Positions 53,085-60,711 of a stretch of 64,000 bases of DNA are shown here, one piece after another. The position numbers and the translations under genes were made by a program. Positions within the stretch are counted from its first letter, which is position 1. Each line of letters starts with the position of its first letter. Under the pieces are notes generated by a model. The model worked only from the letters and a program-made list of their open reading frames with translations. It ran no database searches and was not told the origin of the DNA. The DNA is taken from assembly GCA_023426125.1 (NCBI GenBank), contig JAFABI010000029.1, forward strand, positions 16,095 through 80,094, given 5' to 3'. Origin of the DNA: Bacillota bacterium (lineage in GTDB: Bacteria; Bacillota; Clostridia; Acetivibrionales; DTU013).

Positions 53085-53118
53085 GGAGGGGGCAGCCTTT
53101 TCCCCCTCCACCGTTTTT
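53085..53118 (+). terminator. terminator between the small-gene run and TerS
   Basis: GGAGGGGG (53085-53092) pairs with CCCCCTCC (53102-53109), then CACCGTTTTT. It would separate TerS expression from the replication operon. Confidence 0.6.
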
Positions 53119-53140
53119 CTAAAAAAGGGGGTGTTAGAAC

Positions 53141-53512
53141 TTGTCAAAATCAAAAAAAGCTATTGAAAATGAAGTGAAAAAGCAGATGCAGCGGCTTGGA
53201 ACATATAAGCCGGAGTATGATAAGATACTGAAAATTTTTGCAGGAATGCTTTATCAGTACCACAGGCTGGAAGAGCAGTTCGAGGAAAGCGGCTGCAAGC
53301 TGACGGAGTCATACACAAACAAGGCCGGCGCCACAAACGAGAGGAAGGTTCCTCTGTATACGGCCATGGAAAGCTTAAGAAAAGACATAGCCGTTTACTC
53401 AGACAAACTTTGTTTGAACCCGAAGTCACTTGAGACGGTGACTACTGATCTTCCGAAAAAATCTTCTTTGGTAAAAGCTCTTGAGGAGATTTCCTCTGAA
53501 TTAGGAATGTAA
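53141..53512 (+). CDS. terS: phage terminase small subunit, P27 family
   Basis: 123 residues from TTG 53141 (AGGGGGTG 7 bases upstream). The P27 pattern is present: a basic start, a helical core with ILKIFAGMLYQYHRLEEQFE, then YTNKAGATNERKVPLYTAME and IAVYSDKLCLNPKSL. Small terminases pick DNA for packaging. No large terminase follows; an unpaired TerS is how PICIs steer helper capsids to their own DNA. A terminator stands directly upstream, so it may have its own control. Confidence 0.75.
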   Translation: MSKSKKAIENEVKKQMQRLGTYKPEYDKILKIFAGMLYQYHRLEEQFEESGCKLTESYTNKAGATNERKVPLYTAMESLRKDIAVYSDKLCLNPKSLETVTTDLPKKSSLVKALEEISSELGM

Positions 53513-53894
53513 CTCTTGCCCTGGGTGCGGGGTTTGGAGCACACCCAACCTGTTTCCGGTCAGTGAATGAAAAACCGGGCTTCAAGGTTTTCGAGCATAG
53601 GACGTATGCAGCCGGGGCTTCATTGGCTCCGGCCAATCTTTTTACTACCGTCCTCCAGAGGCTTTAACCGGAGCTCACGGCAAATGAGTCCACAAGTTCC
53701 ATCTTCTCTTGCTATCCTCCCTGTTCTCATCTTTGCCGATGGATAATTGACTTTTTATGAAAAATTGAGCAATATAATTAAATATGAACAATATTCACAA
53801 AAAGTTTACAAAAGATTGTAAGAAATAGGACTGTTAATTCCGATATATGATATGATATGATATGAATAATTCTTTATAATGGAGGGTATAATGT
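53513..53894. other. gap between TerS and cargo; composition break and TATGA tandem repeat
   Basis: No credible gene. The first 230 bases keep the GC of the replication module; from about 53750 the sequence turns AT-rich and stays so through the cargo genes. Just before the 53895 gene, TATGA is repeated four times in tandem (53846-53865), creating overlapping TATGAT -10-like words. Confidence 0.5.
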
Positions 53895-54167
53895 ATGGAT
53901 GCAATGAAAAAACTTTATTCAAACGGTCTTAGTATTAAAGTTTCATTGTATGATTTTGTAATTAATTTTAATATGATGGATGCTGACAATAATGATGAGG
54001 TCATTGATGCAGTTAAAATATTTTTGAGTCCACAACATGCAAAGGCACTTTTTGTATTACTTGAGAATAACCTAAAGATATATGAAGAACAATTTAAGAC
54101 AAAATTAGAATTACCGGAAGATTTAATGAAAGTTCTTCAGAGCAGAGTAGAGGCAAAACCAGAATAA
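53895..54167 (+). CDS. DUF3467-like small protein, 90 aa, first gene of the PIN cassette
   Basis: GGAGGG lies 8 bases before ATG 53895. Layout fits DUF3467: strand-rich start with a Y-D-F motif (VSLYDFVINFNMMDADNN), then FLSPQHAKALFVLLENNLKI, YEEQFK (SPQHAK-x..L-x-NL-x-YE is the family feature). Function of the family is unknown. AT-rich like the next two genes and probably one operon with them. Confidence 0.65.
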   Translation: MDAMKKLYSNGLSIKVSLYDFVINFNMMDADNNDEVIDAVKIFLSPQHAKALFVLLENNLKIYEEQFKTKLELPEDLMKVLQSRVEAKPE

Positions 54168-54192
54168 GATAATTTAAAAGAAGGGTGATAGT

Positions 54193-54369
54193 ATGAATAC
54201 TAAAAAACCCACACAACTACTAAATGAACATAAAAAGAAGTATGAGTTTTATAATTTAACCATTGAAGAAAGGCTTAAAAAACTAGATGTACTTTTCGTT
54301 GAAATGAGTAAAGGAGTTGGAAACGTTAAAACAGGGAAAAGAATACTGCGTAATTTAAGAGGTATTTAA
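54193..54369 (+). CDS. short linking protein, 58 aa
   Basis: AAGAAGGGTGATA precedes ATG 54193. The 58 residues are basic and helical (RLKKLDVLFVEMSKGVGNVK in the middle) and end KTGKRILRNLRGI. It lies 25 bases after the DUF3467-like gene and 2 bases before the PIN gene, so it belongs to that set. Too short to classify; could be an antitoxin-like partner. Confidence 0.6.
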   Translation: MNTKKPTQLLNEHKKKYEFYNLTIEERLKKLDVLFVEMSKGVGNVKTGKRILRNLRGI

Positions 54370-54371
54370 CT

Positions 54372-55058
54372 TTGAACAAATCTTCTGTTTTTTCATTAGA
54401 ACTTAAGAATGGCAATTTTACTTTTAAAGAAATTCCTGAATTTTGTTATGTAGATACATCGTTTATTAATGAAATTTATGGGAAGAGTTCAGATTTACAT
54501 ACGAGAAATTTATGTACTAACTTTATGAATGAAGTAATAAAAAATAATGGCTATTTTTTAACTTCTGGATTAGTTTTGGAAGAATTATACCATGTAATTA
54601 GGGGAAGATATATTAAAGATATTATAAAAGATGATACCGTTCGACAAGGTAAAATAGAAAAGTATTTAGAACAGAATCCACAAACCAATGAACAAATCAT
54701 TGAAGAAATTAAACAAGTCAGGGAAAAAGTTAAATCAATATGTATGTTTTTGCCATATAAGCACGATGAAGATTTGGATGAAATGATTTTAAATGTTATG
54801 AAGTTATATAATTTGAATTCAAGAGATGCAAAACATGTTGTTATTGGTTTAACTAATTCTACAAATTCTATCGCAACGGTTGATGGTGGATTTAAAACTA
54901 CTGACAACTTGAATATTTACACTCCAACTAAAAGTCTTATTATAAGTAGTAATGATGGAAGAGCAAATACTTATATACCGTATAAACAATCGTTTGTTGA
55001 TATTATTAGACCAAAGATTGTCTCAAACGTAACCAATGTAAAAACAGAAGTAAGTTGA
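54372..55058 (+). CDS. PIN-domain ribonuclease-like protein, 228 aa
   Basis: Start TTG 54372 with AAGAGGTA 8 bases upstream. The PIN acid set is visible: Asp28 in YVDTSFINE, Glu70/71 in SGLVLEELYHV, Asp152 in NSRDAKHVV and Asp171 in IATVDGGF. PIN domains cut RNA in toxin-antitoxin and other systems. The protein is longer than typical VapC (about 130), with a helical insert (about 77-135) and a C-terminal extension past the PIN fold. Last of the three-gene AT-rich cassette. Confidence 0.75.
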   Translation: MNKSSVFSLELKNGNFTFKEIPEFCYVDTSFINEIYGKSSDLHTRNLCTNFMNEVIKNNGYFLTSGLVLEELYHVIRGRYIKDIIKDDTVRQGKIEKYLEQNPQTNEQIIEEIKQVREKVKSICMFLPYKHDEDLDEMILNVMKLYNLNSRDAKHVVIGLTNSTNSIATVDGGFKTTDNLNIYTPTKSLIISSNDGRANTYIPYKQSFVDIIRPKIVSNVTNVKTEVS

Positions 55059-56067
55059 TAAATGAATTTATACAAGAGAGAATAAAAAAACGTGGGAACC
55101 GCCTTTCATAACATCCATATTATTTTCGGTCATGAATATGCTTAATAAATTTTCTGCCTCATTGGTTGTTTTTGAGTATAAAAATTAGCACACTTTCCAA
55201 TATTCAATCCATCCAACATAGGCTACGGGGGTATTTTGAAATCCAGATCATAAAGATAAAAAATTGATAGACAGCCATTGTTGATACTTTCATCGCCTTA
55301 CGCTCTTGAGGTGGTTCTCCTCCGGATGTAGTTTCAAAACGCATCCTTGAATGAGGTTACTTTAAGTAAGGCCATATCCACGCACGATAATCTATCGTCC
55401 ACCACGCTTCGCACAAGAATACACGTTCGATTATTTTGCCCTGGATGTGAATTTATATTACCTTTTCTAGAAATGGCAAATAGGCGGCTTTATGAAGGCC
55501 GAATTTAAGGCCCTGTTTGTTTTGCCACTCATGGCAGTACCCCTCAAACTGAGGGTAGCTCAATTTGCGCCATCCTCTTTGCACGGCTGGCAGACTATCA
55601 AATTGATAGTCACCGAGTTATGTACAAAAATGTTCAAAAGTCGGCCGGTACGAACGACTGAGACTTTAACCCTGATGAGCTTGAGCCATTAGGCTGGTAA
55701 ACAGGTGATTTTGGTGCACCGGTTTAGAGCATATCCCCTGAAGGAAACGTTTTATATCAGGCTATGATAATACGTTGCCAGAAGTGGAAGATTGAATAGA
55801 ATGGAAAATTCCGTTGTACCCCATAACTGGGAAATTGAGTCCACGGAATGGTGCGCTCCTGAAATAATAGGTCTGTGCAAAATTGCGTTGACCGAATTCC
55901 CCACTTGCCTGGGCAACAACTGATCCATATTTGGATTGAGCTCAGGTGTAAATACACTGCAGTGAATATCCCGATTTGAAATCGGAGAAACCGCAAAATT
56001 ATATCTTCCTTGCAGGATTCTTCCCTTTCGTGGCGAATATTGGAATTGAAAAGGGGAGTGTATTTAT
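55059..56067. other. 1-kb stretch without an intact gene
   Basis: No open frame with a ribosome site longer than about 65 codons. On the minus strand a short open piece near 55090-55180 (KTTNEAENLLSIFMTENNMD) reads like protein but is cut by stops, suggesting decayed coding DNA. A long imperfect hairpin (GGCAAATAGGCGGC with GCCCTGTTTGTTTTGCC) lies near 55474-55527. A non-coding RNA cannot be ruled out. Confidence 0.4.
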
Positions 56068-57813
56068 ATGGGCGAAGTATTATATGGATGTACTGTATCT
56101 GATGCATCACAATATAACATTGAAAACAATTCATTTTATTCAGGTCGTAGTATTAAATATTGCGTAAATTTGTCACACAAAGGACTTATGAAAGCCCGAT
56201 TGATAACAAGCACTGATCAATATGTACTTAATCAAAAAGTAGCATCACAAATTCAGGTATGGGAAGAAATGTGGAAGCAAAAACTTCAGGTAATGTATGC
56301 AGCACAAAAGAAACAATCAATAGCAATGGACAAGGAAAGGAGTAAGCAGAGAGCTATAGATGAAACCAAAAAGGCTCAAGATGCGATTACGGATATTAAA
56401 AATACGTTGCAAAAAACGCTTTCCGTTAATGATGCAATCAATTGGGATACGTTGAAAGATAATACTCCTTTCTCTATCAAAGTACCTGGCAAACCTAAAT
56501 ACGAAGTGGTACCGAATGAACCGAAATCCACAGATTCACAGTTCATACCTGAATTATCATTCGCTGATAAAATTTTTAAATCAAAAGCCGAGAGAAAAAT
56601 TAATACCGCAAAAGCCCTATTTGAGAGTTCACATGCAGCGTGGGAAAGGGAGAAAATGCGTATTGAATCTGAAAATACCGCTTTGGATGAAAAATATAAT
56701 GCTGCTATAGAGGCCTGGAAAAAGGAAAAACAACGGTTTATCGAAGAACAGAAATTAAAAAACGAAGCAATAGATAACCGACAAAAACAGTACCTTGAAA
56801 AAGATTCTGAGGCGATAGTTGATTACTACGACATAGTATTGTCAAACTCCCAATATCCGGACACTTTTCCAAAAGACTTTGAGATGGAGTATAATCCGGA
56901 AACAAAGATTCTTATTATAGATTATTTGCTTCCTGCCATAGAAGATATTCCAAAAGTAAAGGAAGTGAAATATATTCAAAGCCAGGACAAATTATCGGAG
57001 TCATATATTTCTGAAACCGAACTGAATAAAATTTATGACGATCTTATTTACCAGATGGCCCTTAGAACAATACATGAATTATTTGAATCAGATACTGTCC
57101 AAGCATTAGATTCTGTTGTTTTTAATGGATGGGTTAAATCAATTGACAAGGCTACAGGCCAAGTAATAAAGCCATGTATCGTATCTGTTCAAGCAGGAAA
57201 AGCCGAATTCCTTGCTATAGAACTTTCCAAAGTAGACGCAAAAGCTTGCTTCAAATCTTTGAAAGGCGTAGGTAGTTCAAAGTTGCATAGTTTAGCACCT
57301 ATAGCTCCTGTGCTTCAAATATCACGTGAAGATAAGCGATTTATTTCCTCGTATGATGTTTCAAACACAATATCGGAAGGCGACAACCTTGCAGCCATGG
57401 ATTGGGAAGACTTTGAACATCTTATAAGGGAACTATTTGAAAAAGAATTTTCTCAATCTGGAGCAGAAGTCAAGGTAACTCAGGCCAGTAGGGACGGTGG
57501 TGTGGATGCAGTAGTGTTTGATCCGGATCCGCTGAGGGGCGGGAAGATTGTAATTCAGGCAAAGCGATACACAAATACCGTCTCTGTTTCTGCTGTCAGG
57601 GACTTATATGGAACGGTTGTAAATGAAGGTGCAATAAAAGGAATACTTGTTTCTACAGCGGATTATGGACCTGATGCTTATGAGTTTGCAAAAGGAAAGC
57701 CATTAACTTTATTGAACGGTTCTAATCTATTGCACTTATTAGATAAGCATGGGCATAAAGCAAGAATTGATTTGAAAGAGGCAAAAAAGATAATAATGGA
57801 TGCTAAGATTTAG
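56068..57813 (+). CDS. large Mrr-type restriction endonuclease-like protein with coiled-coil N-terminal half
   Basis: 581 residues; AGGGGAG upstream of ATG 56068. About 55-270 is highly charged coiled coil (KERSKQRAIDETKKAQD and similar). The C-terminal domain (about 445-560) is an Mrr-cat fold: MDWEDFEHLIRELFEKEF, catalytic Asp in RDGGVDAVVF (about 480), then IVIQAKRYTN with the Q-x-K pair (about 496). Such nucleases cut modified or foreign DNA. Lying in the cargo end of a satellite, it is a likely anti-phage function; the coiled coil may sense or dimerise. Own terminator follows. Confidence 0.8.
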   Translation: MGEVLYGCTVSDASQYNIENNSFYSGRSIKYCVNLSHKGLMKARLITSTDQYVLNQKVASQIQVWEEMWKQKLQVMYAAQKKQSIAMDKERSKQRAIDETKKAQDAITDIKNTLQKTLSVNDAINWDTLKDNTPFSIKVPGKPKYEVVPNEPKSTDSQFIPELSFADKIFKSKAERKINTAKALFESSHAAWEREKMRIESENTALDEKYNAAIEAWKKEKQRFIEEQKLKNEAIDNRQKQYLEKDSEAIVDYYDIVLSNSQYPDTFPKDFEMEYNPETKILIIDYLLPAIEDIPKVKEVKYIQSQDKLSESYISETELNKIYDDLIYQMALRTIHELFESDTVQALDSVVFNGWVKSIDKATGQVIKPCIVSVQAGKAEFLAIELSKVDAKACFKSLKGVGSSKLHSLAPIAPVLQISREDKRFISSYDVSNTISEGDNLAAMDWEDFEHLIRELFEKEFSQSGAEVKVTQASRDGGVDAVVFDPDPLRGGKIVIQAKRYTNTVSVSAVRDLYGTVVNEGAIKGILVSTADYGPDAYEFAKGKPLTLLNGSNLLHLLDKHGHKARIDLKEAKKIIMDAKI

Positions 57814-57832
57814 GAGCCTCCGGGCTCTTTTT
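57814..57832 (+). terminator. Rho-independent terminator
   Basis: GAGCC (57814-57818), GGCTC (57822-57826), then TTTTTATT. The same GAGCC/GGCTC form ends the 57993 gene. Confidence 0.75.
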
Positions 57833-57992
57833 ATTGCACGGCATGAATTGCGCTGTCCCCAGATTTGGGGAAATTAATAAAATGTCCCATCATACCGTAC
57901 ATAAATACTAAAGCAGTCCGATACGTCTGTATTCAGAAAAATATAGTATTGCCGAATTATATCATATAAAAAATAAAATAGCGGAGGTAATT

Positions 57993-58196
57993 ATGGCAAA
58001 CTATATTAGTGTAAAACAAATGGCTGAGAAACTGAACGTAAGCTTGGATACAGCTTATGTTTATGCTCATACCCAAGGGTTCCCAGCTACAAAGGTTGGC
58101 AGACTTATCAGGATAAATGAAGAAAAGCTTGAGCAATGGCTGGATAAAAGAACATTAACAAAACCTGATAAATGGAACATATTAAAAAAGTGTTGA
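57993..58196 (+). CDS. HTH_17 (excisionase-family) DNA-binding protein, 67 aa
   Basis: GCGGAGG lies 8 bases before the ATG. Typical winged HTH: YISVKQMAEKLNVSLDTAYV, then PATKVGRLIRINEEKLEQWL. It is followed by its own terminator, so it is a single-gene unit. May serve excision or local regulation. Confidence 0.8.
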   Translation: MANYISVKQMAEKLNVSLDTAYVYAHTQGFPATKVGRLIRINEEKLEQWLDKRTLTKPDKWNILKKC

Positions 58197-58217
58197 GCCT
58201 TCGGGCTCTTTATTTTA
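58195..58217 (+). terminator. Rho-independent terminator
   Basis: GAGCC (58195-58199), TTCG, GGCTC, TTTATTTT; overlaps the stop codon of the preceding gene. Confidence 0.75.
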
Positions 58218-58335
58218 TACAGAGAAGAATAAATATTCGGAACGAAAAGAATGGAGAAATATTTTTTAATGACCTTGACAATGTCTAGAAGAGTCTATAT
58301 AATTATAGGTAATTCAATATAAAGCGAGGTGTGAC

Positions 58336-58506
58336 ATGGAAGAAGAAATCTTAACAAAGCAGCAGCTTGCCAAGTTTCTTCAAGTAACTGAAAGAACTAT
58401 TGACAGGCTGAGAGAGGAGGGGATGCCACACTTTAAAGTCGGGAAAGTTATAAGATTTGAAAAAGAAGCAGTTTTAAATTGGCTAAAACAAAATGGTAAA
58501 AATTAA
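58336..58506 (+). CDS. second small HTH_17 protein, 56 aa
   Basis: GCGAGGTG lies 7 bases before ATG 58336. Starts MEEEILTKQQLAKFLQVTER and continues TIDRLREEGMPHFKVGKVIR, a clear excisionase-type wing-helix. It is a paralogue in fold, not in close sequence, of the 57993 protein. Confidence 0.75.
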   Translation: MEEEILTKQQLAKFLQVTERTIDRLREEGMPHFKVGKVIRFEKEAVLNWLKQNGKN

Positions 58507-58624
58507 AGAAGCCGGTTCACCCGCCAAGATGCTACCGACTTCTATACACAATCACGCCGGTAAAGGCATGCTTGCTTTATCTATTATAGCATACCTTCCG
58601 GAAACATGAAAGGAGGGTATTTTT

Positions 58625-58780
58625 ATTCTCGAACATTTCATCATTGAAAAGCTCGAATCTGAGCTTGAATCGCTTTATAAGACACTGGAAAACACCAAAG
58701 ACGATAAGGAAAAGGAAAGCATCCAACAGTGCATCCAGGAGCGTAATTTAAAGCTGGTGCGCATGATGCCGAACGAATAA
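58625..58780 (+). CDS. small coiled protein, 51 aa, possible ATT start
   Basis: A strong AAGGAGGG (58610-58617) stands 7 bases before ATT 58625, and the open frame (ILEHFIIEKLESELESLYKT then a charged helix to PNE) has no ATG, GTG or TTG near its front. The codon pattern reads as protein. An AUU start, rare but known, would explain it; a mutated ATG is as likely. Confidence 0.45.
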   Translation: MLEHFIIEKLESELESLYKTLENTKDDKEKESIQQCIQERNLKLVRMMPNE

Positions 58781-58804
58781 GCACCCTGTACTAAAGACAA
58801 ATCC

Positions 58805-58833
58805 TTGATAAGGCCCAGCTTTGCTATTATTAT
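58805..58833 (+). promoter_or_regulatory. promoter upstream of the 58945 gene
   Basis: TTGATA (58805-58810), 17 bases, TATTAT (58828-58833). Confidence 0.6.
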
Positions 58834-58944
58834 AGTACTGCTTTGGAGTCTCCTACAAGATCAAATAACTAATGCATAAGCCATGTATATAATATGTGGA
58901 AAACCGACAAAATACTACAAAAATAATTATAGGAGGCTTTTAAA

Positions 58945-59388
58945 ATGCGTGTAAACATTAACCTGATTTCAGACGAGAAGAAGTTCGAACTTCAATGCAT
59001 TGAATGCGAGGAGAAAGTTGAAGCAGGAAAGTGGGTAAAAGAATTGTTTGGGAAAATGGGAATCCCTGAACATTGGTATACTTTTATAGCAGTAGCAGAT
59101 GAGGCAAAAGAAACCATTGCTGAACGACTTATGTATGAGGTCAAAACAGAAGAAGACATGCACAAAGTAATAAATGAATTTACTAAGGAATGCATGCCAG
59201 AAATTAAAGATCAAAAACTACCAAGAATGACAGAAGAAATGGAAGAAGAATTCATGAAGAAAGCAATTGCCCAAGGGATTAGGAACTTTAATCGAATATT
59301 AAGGTGGCTAGATGAAGTCAAAAAGGAATGCCCAGAGGTAATTCAAGAAGTTAAAACTAAAGTAAGAATTAACAAATCAGCTTCTTAG
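58945..59388 (+). CDS. hypothetical helical protein, 147 aa
   Basis: ATAGGAGG lies 9 bases before the ATG, with a good promoter 110 bases upstream. Strand-like start (MRVNINLISDEKKFELQC, CxxC in CIECEE), then mostly charged helices (EMEEEFMKKAIAQGIRNF). No motif known. Single-gene unit closed by the 59427 hairpin. Confidence 0.65.
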   Translation: MRVNINLISDEKKFELQCIECEEKVEAGKWVKELFGKMGIPEHWYTFIAVADEAKETIAERLMYEVKTEEDMHKVINEFTKECMPEIKDQKLPRMTEEMEEEFMKKAIAQGIRNFNRILRWLDEVKKECPEVIQEVKTKVRINKSAS

Positions 59389-59426
59389 ATTTGGAGGACA
59401 AACATCTAAAGCAACAATCAATATGC

Positions 59427-59452
59427 AGGAGGGCGGATTGCCCTCCTCTTAT
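59427..59452 (+). terminator. terminator after the 58945 gene
   Basis: AGGAGGGC (59427-59434) pairs with GCCCTCCT (59440-59447), then CTTATTT. It overlaps the longer frame of the next gene, which supports the later start there. Confidence 0.65.
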
Positions 59453-59473
59453 TTAGAAAGGGGATTTTGTGAG

Positions 59474-59683
59474 ATGGCAGAAAAGATGGCACACAAAGCC
59501 AATGTGGAATATCCGGATACACATTACCGGCCAGGACATGGCGAATCTCTTCTCCGGGAGCTTGAAGGCAAGGATGTTATTATCTATGACGAACACCATG
59601 GCACCTCGGTCAGGATCCGGAAGGCGACGGCTGCAGCGATAGAGTATTTTGTGGATGTGTATTCGACGATTATAGTGTTATAG
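59474..59683 (+). CDS. hypothetical protein, 69 aa; shortened relative of the 61635 gene
   Basis: Start ATG 59474 after AAAGGGG. From NVEYPDTHY to the end (VIIYDEHHGTSVRIRKATAA then EYFVDVYSTIIVL) it is nearly the same as the last 60 residues of the 107-residue product at 61635. The N-terminal 40 residues of that longer form are absent. The small beta-rich domain is unknown to me. Confidence 0.65.
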   Translation: MAEKMAHKANVEYPDTHYRPGHGESLLRELEGKDVIIYDEHHGTSVRIRKATAAAIEYFVDVYSTIIVL

Positions 59684-59722
59684 GGAATTTCCCTAATGCT
59701 TTTAAAAATATAGTATAATTAC

Positions 59723-59749
59723 AAGGACGGGTTTCCGTCCTTTATTTTT
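59723..59749 (+). terminator. Rho-independent terminator
   Basis: AAGGACGG (59723-59730), GTTT, CCGTCCTT (59735-59742), then TATTTTTA. Confidence 0.8.
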
Positions 59750-59771
59750 ATATAAATGGGGGATAGTAATT

Positions 59772-59967
59772 ATGGCTCAAAACATTTCAGTCAAGAAAGC
59801 AGCAGAAATAATGGGTAAGTCGCAGCAGTTTATCCGAATAGGAATGTAAAGGGGTTTACTGCCTATAGGTACTGCGATTAAAATGAGTTCACAATGGACA
59901 TATCATATATTCTCCGAAGCTATTTTATGAGTATGTCGGTGAACCAAAGCAGCAAAAAGATGTATAA
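59772..59967 (+). pseudogene. phage-type HTH regulator gene with nonsense and frameshift
   Basis: GGGGGATAG precedes ATG 59772. The frame opens as MAQNISVKKAAEIMGKSQQF then IRIGM and meets TAA, but continues in frame as RGLLPIGTAIKMSSQWTYHI, then shifts to read SPKLFYEYVGEPKQQKDV and stop. The whole reads as one small HTH/AlpA-like phage protein broken twice (a codon before Arg-Gly turned to TAA, and an extra base in the run ATATTCTCC). Confidence 0.7.
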
Positions 59968-59982
59968 ATAGTAAGTTATATT

Positions 59983-60013
59983 ATCCTGCAGAAATGCAGG
60001 ATTTTTTCTTTTA
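59983..60013 (+). terminator. Rho-independent terminator
   Basis: ATCCTGCA (59983-59990), GAAA, TGCAGGAT (59995-60002), TTTTTCTTTT. A decayed twin lies at about 62333-62357 in element B. Confidence 0.85.
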
Positions 60014-60030
60014 GGCCAACAGATTTTTCT

Positions 60031-60080
60031 ACCGACACTTTCACCGACACTTTTTAAAAATACCGACCGTTTTTCACCGA
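60031..60080. repeat. integrase arm-type repeats, right end
   Basis: ACCGACACTT (60031), CACCGACACTT (60042), ACCGACCG (60062) and CACCGA (60075), matching the words at 45781-45838 near the left end. Confidence 0.6.
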
Positions 60081-60165
60081 TTTACACAGATTGTAAAACT
60101 CCTCAAACAGGCTTTGCAAAAGCATCGCAAACACATACCAATATACACCAATCGTGATTTCGCGC

Positions 60166-60211
60166 ATTTCTAATCCGTTGGCCGGGGGTTCGAATCCCTC
60201 TGGGCACGCCA
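60166..60211 (+). repeat. attR of element A (and left boundary of element B)
   Basis: 46 bases identical to 45686-45731, the tRNA-Arg 3' end with CCA; not part of a complete tRNA here. Confidence 0.9.
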
Positions 60212-60250
60212 AACGAAACCCGCTAGACTGTAAGGTTGGCGGGTTTCGTT
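60212..60250. terminator. hairpin directly after the second att copy
   Basis: AACGAAACCCGC (60212-60223) pairs with GCGGGTTTCGTT (60239-60250), perfect 12 bp; weak T-content after it. Would have been the tRNA terminator before element A entered. Confidence 0.6.
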
Positions 60251-60291
60251 ATATCTTCCTTGCGGTTGACATAAAGTAATTATGACCCTCT

Positions 60292-60675
60292 TTATCTACC
60301 AATCCTTTCAAGTAAGGCCTCTTGCAGAACAGATGAAAAGTTGATATGCTTTTTCTCGGCTTCTTCGTTCAGCCATTCTGGTATAGTGAGAGTCTTTTTA
60401 ATGGCTTTAGTTTTGCGTCTATACGTATCTATATTGCACGACACAAGCGTTACAAAACCGTCTTCTGGAGAAGATATTTTTTTCATGTCTGTAGCCAGGG
60501 GGGAGGGAACATTTGATTCCTCCAATGCCACAAGATACAAACCAAGCGCCTCCTGAGCCAAAGCCATTGTTTTTTGCAATGTATCTCCTGCAGTCTGGCA
60601 GCCTTCCAGATCGGGGAACTCCACCCAGTAGGCCTCGTTCTCCACGTGAAAAATAGCTGGATAAATTGCTAACAT
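60292..60675 (-). CDS. hicB: HicB-type antitoxin
   Basis: 127 residues; GAAGGAG upstream. The N-terminal HicB fold (YPAIFHVENEAYWVEFPDLE, GCQTAGDT) is followed by a C-terminal ribbon-helix-helix domain (LTIPEWLNEEAEKKHINFSS then VLQEAL). It neutralises HicA and represses the operon. It lies 36 bases downstream of hicA. Confidence 0.88.
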   Translation of the reverse strand: MLAIYPAIFHVENEAYWVEFPDLEGCQTAGDTLQKTMALAQEALGLYLVALEESNVPSPLATDMKKISSPEDGFVTLVSCNIDTYRRKTKAIKKTLTIPEWLNEEAEKKHINFSSVLQEALLERIGR

Positions 60676-60711
60676 AGTATCACTCCTTCTATAATAATGT
60701 GCTACTAGGGG

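Larger units (their letters stand above)
45686..60211. mobile_element. Element A: integrated phage-satellite (PICI-like) island
   Basis: Bounded by identical 46-base copies of the tRNA-Arg 3' end. Gene order: integrase and zinc-finger gene leftward; operator switch; HTH proteins, CHC2 primase, D5 helicase, iteron-like repeats, small genes and a P27-type small terminase rightward; then cargo. The lack of any capsid, portal, tail, lysis or large-terminase gene, with replication genes and a lone TerS present, is the hallmark layout of phage-inducible chromosomal islands. Helper use is inferred. Confidence 0.75.

Noticed and set aside
53442..53636. Minus-strand open frame beside terS
   Set aside because: No ribosome site, overlaps the terS 3' end, and the product has no protein-like pattern.
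60166..60211. A second tRNA-Arg gene
   Set aside because: Only the 3' half from the anticodon loop on is present; the acceptor 5' side and D-arm are missing, so it is an att scar.
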